A stretch of 64,000 nt of DNA, taken from Tabrizicola sp. TH137 (lineage in GTDB: Bacteria > Pseudomonadota > Alphaproteobacteria > Rhodobacterales > Rhodobacteraceae). The DNA lies in the NCBI RefSeq assembly GCF_002855575.1, contig NZ_PKRQ01000001.1, positions 248,001-312,000 on the forward strand, written 5' to 3'. The notes below the pieces were generated by a model. That model was given only the letters and a program-made list of their open reading frames with translations. It was not told the DNA's origin and did no database searches. Shown one piece after another: positions 61,525 to 64,000 of this stretch (position 1 is its first letter; each line of letters begins with the position of its first letter). The translations under genes and the position numbers were made by a program.

Positions 61525-62238
61525 CTACCCTTCGGCCGCCGAAACATCCGGCACGATATCGGCCTTAGGCCGCTCGTCCCCCGGCACCGTCCCGGTCGCC
61601 AGATAGATCACCTGCTCGGCAATCGCCGTGGCGTGGTCGCCCACCCGTTCGATGTTCTTGGCGATGAAATGCAGATGCATCGCCGCGCTGATATTGCGCG
61701 GGTCTTCCATCATATGGGTCAGCAACTCGCGGAACAGCGAGTTGTACATCTGGTCCACCTCGCGGTCGCGGTCGCGGATATCGGCGGCCACCGCCACATC
61801 CTGCGCGATATAGGCGTCCAGCGCCTCCTTCAGGCGCAACACCACCGTCCGCGCCATCCGCTGCACCGTGGCCGTGGTGCCGTCCAAAGGCGCCATGTTC
61901 GACAGGACCAAGGCCCGCTTGGCAAGGTTCTTGGCATAATCCCCCGCCCGTTCCAGTGCGGCGGCAATCCGCATCACCGACAGCACCACCCGCAGGTCGC
62001 CCGCCGTCGGGGCCCGCAGCGCCAGAAGCCGCGCACATTCCGACTGGATCTGCATCTCCAGCGCGTCGATGGCGGCATCGCCCGAACGCACCTTCTGCGC
62101 CAGCGCCTCGTCGCGCTTCTCCAGCGCTTCGGCGGCATCCAGCAGCGCCTGTTCCACCAGCCCGCCCATCCGCAGCACATGGGCCTGCACGGCCTCCAGA
62201 TCGCGGTCGAATGCGGTGTGGATATGGGGTTCCTTCAT
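61525..62238 (-). CDS. phoU: Phosphate transport system regulatory protein PhoU
   Basis: A 237-residue all-helical protein of two PhoU repeats. HTAFDRDLEAVQAHVLRMGG starts repeat one, and IERVGDHATAIAEQVIYL is the second metal-contact helix. It restrains PhoR/Pst signalling at high phosphate. ATG 62238 has GGAGG nearby. 13 bp after pstB. Confidence 0.94.
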   Translation of the reverse strand: MKEPHIHTAFDRDLEAVQAHVLRMGGLVEQALLDAAEALEKRDEALAQKVRSGDAAIDALEMQIQSECARLLALRAPTAGDLRVVLSVMRIAAALERAGDYAKNLAKRALVLSNMAPLDGTTATVQRMARTVVLRLKEALDAYIAQDVAVAADIRDRDREVDQMYNSLFRELLTHMMEDPRNISAAMHLHFIAKNIERVGDHATAIAEQVIYLATGTVPGDERPKADIVPDVSAAEG

Positions 62239-62251
62239 CGCGCGTCCTCCC

Positions 62252-63049
62252 TCAGCCGATCCGGCCGGTGATATAGGCCTCGGTCCGGGGGTCCTGCGGG
62301 GTGGTGAAGATCTGCCCCGTCTCGCCATATTCGACGAGGCTTCCCAGATGGAAGAAGGCCGTCTTCTGGCTGACCCGCGCCGCCTGCTGCATCGAATGCG
62401 TCACGATCACGACCGAGAACTGGCTCCGGAGTTCGTCAATCAACTCCTCCACCTGCGCCGTGGCGATGGGGTCAAGCGCCGAACAGGGCTCGTCCATCAA
62501 CAGCACTTCCGGCGCCGTCGCCACCGCCCGCGCGATGCACAGCCGCTGCTGCTGCCCGCCGGAAAGGCCGGTGCCCGGGGCCGCCAGACGATCCTTCACC
62601 TCGTTCCACAGCGCCGCCTTCTTCAGCGACGTCTCCACGATCTCGTCCAGTTCCGCCTTGCTGCGCGCCAGCCCGTGGATCTTCGGCCCATAGGCCACAT
62701 TCTCATAGATCGACTTCGGAAAGGGGTTCGGCTTCTGGAACACCATCCCCACCTTCGCGCGCAACTGCACCGGGTCGATGCGCGGATCATAGATGTCCTG
62801 CCCGTCCAGCGTGATGCGCCCCGCCACCTTCGCGCTCGCCACCGTGTCGTTCATCCGGTTCAGACAGCGCAGGAAGGTGGACTTGCCGCATCCCGACGGC
62901 CCGATAAAGGCCGTCACCGTCCGGTCAAGGATCGCCACATCCACATCCTTCAGCGCGTGCTTCTCGCCGTAATGCACCTGCACCCCGCGCGCCTCGATCT
63001 TGGCCTGCCTGTTGCTCACGTCCCGCTCCACCAACCGCATGTCGTTCAT
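62252..63049 (-). CDS. pstB: Phosphate ABC transporter ATP-binding protein
   Basis: A 265-residue ATPase of high-affinity phosphate import. Walker [10 protein letters not shown] is at 50-58, [14 protein letters not shown] is the signature and [13 protein letters not shown] is Walker [21 protein letters not shown] is the PstB-specific Q-loop stretch. 13 bp after pstA. Confidence 0.97.
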   Translation of the reverse strand: MNDMRLVERDVSNRQAKIEARGVQVHYGEKHALKDVDVAILDRTVTAFIGPSGCGKSTFLRCLNRMNDTVASAKVAGRITLDGQDIYDPRIDPVQLRAKVGMVFQKPNPFPKSIYENVAYGPKIHGLARSKAELDEIVETSLKKAALWNEVKDRLAAPGTGLSGGQQQRLCIARAVATAPEVLLMDEPCSALDPIATAQVEELIDELRSQFSVVIVTHSMQQAARVSQKTAFFHLGSLVEYGETGQIFTTPQDPRTEAYITGRIG

Positions 63050-63062
63050 CGTCAGATACCCC

Positions 63063-64000
63063 TCACCACCGCCGCTCGAACCGCCGCCGCAGCAGGATCG
63101 CCGCCACGTTCATGATCACGAGGAAGACCAGAAGCACGATGATCGCGCCCGAAGACCGCTCGATGAAGGCCGGGTCAGACCGCGACGCCCAGGAATAGAC
63201 CTGCACCGGAAGCGCCGTCGCCGGGTCCATCACGCCGCCCTCGAAGGGCCCCGCCGGATAGTTCGTGACGAAAGCCACCATCCCGATCAGCAAGAGCGGC
63301 GCCGTCTCGCCAAGCGCCGAGGCAAGGCCCAGGATCGTCCCCGTCATGATCCCCGGCATGGCCAGAGGCAGCACATGGTGGAACACAAGCTGCATCTTCG
63401 ACGCCCCGATCCCCAGCGCCGCCTCGCGGATCGACGGCGGCACCGCCCGGATCGCCGCCCGCGTGGCGATGATGATCGTGGGCAGGGTCATCAACGAGAT
63501 GACAAGGGCCCCCACCAGGCTCGATGATTGCGGCAGCCCCATGAAGTTGATGAAGATCGCAAGGCCAAGGATGCCGAAGACGATCGACGGCACGGCGGCC
63601 AGGTTCGAGATATTCACCTCGATCAGGTCGGTCAGCCGGTTCTTCGGCGCGAATTCCTCAAGATAGATCGACGCCGCCACCCCCACCGGCACGGTGAAGA
63701 TCGCCACCAGCACCATCATGTAGAGCGACCCGATGATCGCCACGCCCAGGCCCGAAGCCTCGGGCCGCAGGTCCGATGCATCCGGCCCGGTCAGGAAACC
63801 CCAGTTGAACGGCATGGTCAGGATGCCCGCCGCCACCAGATTGTCGGCAAGGTCCAACTGCTCGGGCGTCACATTGGTATCCCGCTCCGCCGTCGCGCGC
63901 GTCACCCGGCCCTTCAGATAGCCGTCGATCCGCCCCGTGGCATAGACCGACACCTCCACCACCTGCCCCACCAGCGACGGATCGGCCAGCACCCGGTCGC
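63063..64000 (-). CDS. pstA: Phosphate ABC transporter permease PstA (5' end missing)
   Basis: At least 312 codons of the C-terminal part are in the window; the frame stays open to its edge. Transmembrane segments and the EAA-like coupling loop ([20 protein letters not shown]) are clear. The hydrophilic segment with [17 protein letters not shown] before the first core helix fits the extended PstA of this group. The GTG at 63992 is probably not the start. Upstream gene is presumably pstC. Confidence 0.93.
   Translation of the reverse strand, partial: DRVLADPSLVGQVVEVSVYATGRIDGYLKGRVTRATAERDTNVTPEQLDLADNLVAAGILTMPFNWGFLTGPDASDLRPEASGLGVAIIGSLYMMVLVAIFTVPVGVAASIYLEEFAPKNRLTDLIEVNISNLAAVPSIVFGILGLAIFINFMGLPQSSSLVGALVISLMTLPTIIIATRAAIRAVPPSIREAALGIGASKMQLVFHHVLPLAMPGIMTGTILGLASALGETAPLLLIGMVAFVTNYPAGPFEGGVMDPATALPVQVYSWASRSDPAFIERSSGAIIVLLVFLVIMNVAAILLRRRFERRW

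Overview
The window looks like ordinary chromosome from a GC-rich alphaproteobacterium, most likely Rhodobacteraceae/Paracoccaceae. This rests on gene content and order: an F1-only ATP synthase operon (atpHAGDC), hisS-hisZ with the short HisG, a TRAP transporter, the oxygen-dependent cobalamin route (cobG, cobF, cobN), class II ribonucleotide reductase, and pst-phoU-phoB. I see no phage, insertion sequence, CRISPR array, tRNA or rRNA. Taxonomy is inferred and was not checked by search.

Layout. 1-3.8 kb: a sugar-type ABC importer (ATPase, permease, binding protein). 3.9-7.8 kb: a LacI repressor divergent from a dctQMP TRAP transporter; a GTTATCG(A/T)TAAC-like palindrome lies before both transporters. 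7.8-13.1 kb: an H-type lectin protein, then atpCDGAH (minus). 13.4-24 kb: a methyltransferase, gloB, clpA with an M23 peptidase, an ExbB/OmpA-like channel pair, chaC, DUF2125 and extensin-like genes. 24-30 kb: tyrC-hisC, a YqhA-type protein, rpsD, a Hint-domain protein and LpxR. 30-36 kb: an overlapping slyX/abrB membrane operon, then hisS-hisZ-hisG. 36-39.4 kb: a small secreted protein, DUF1489 and nrdJ.

39.4-60.8 kb is a vitamin B12 district with four cobalamin riboswitches. One controls btuDFC uptake. A second, facing away from it, precedes bluB. A third precedes DUF1636-cobW-cobN-G-H-I-J, which probably continues to cobL-E-M-B-A. A fourth precedes a CbiM-type permease and cobF. Minus-strand cobO-cobQ is interleaved, and cobK is embedded antisense between cobJ and cobL. 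Together these cover uroporphyrinogen III to hydrogenobyrinic acid a,c-diamide, plus one cobaltochelatase subunit, adenosylation and the cobyric acid step. cobS, cobT, cobC, cobD, cobP, cobU and cobV are not in the window. The neighbouring NrdJ is a B12 consumer. 60.8-64 kb: phoB, phoU, pstB and a truncated pstA (minus) for phosphate control.

The most unusual signals are: a segment of hisS with clearly lower GC that coincides with extra protein length; the antisense cobK whose start codon overlaps that of cobL; a riboswitch-controlled Cys-rich DUF1636 protein; a 12-nt repeat at two distant intergenic sites; three adjacent palindromes between convergent genes; and one LacI operator apparently shared by two different transporter classes.
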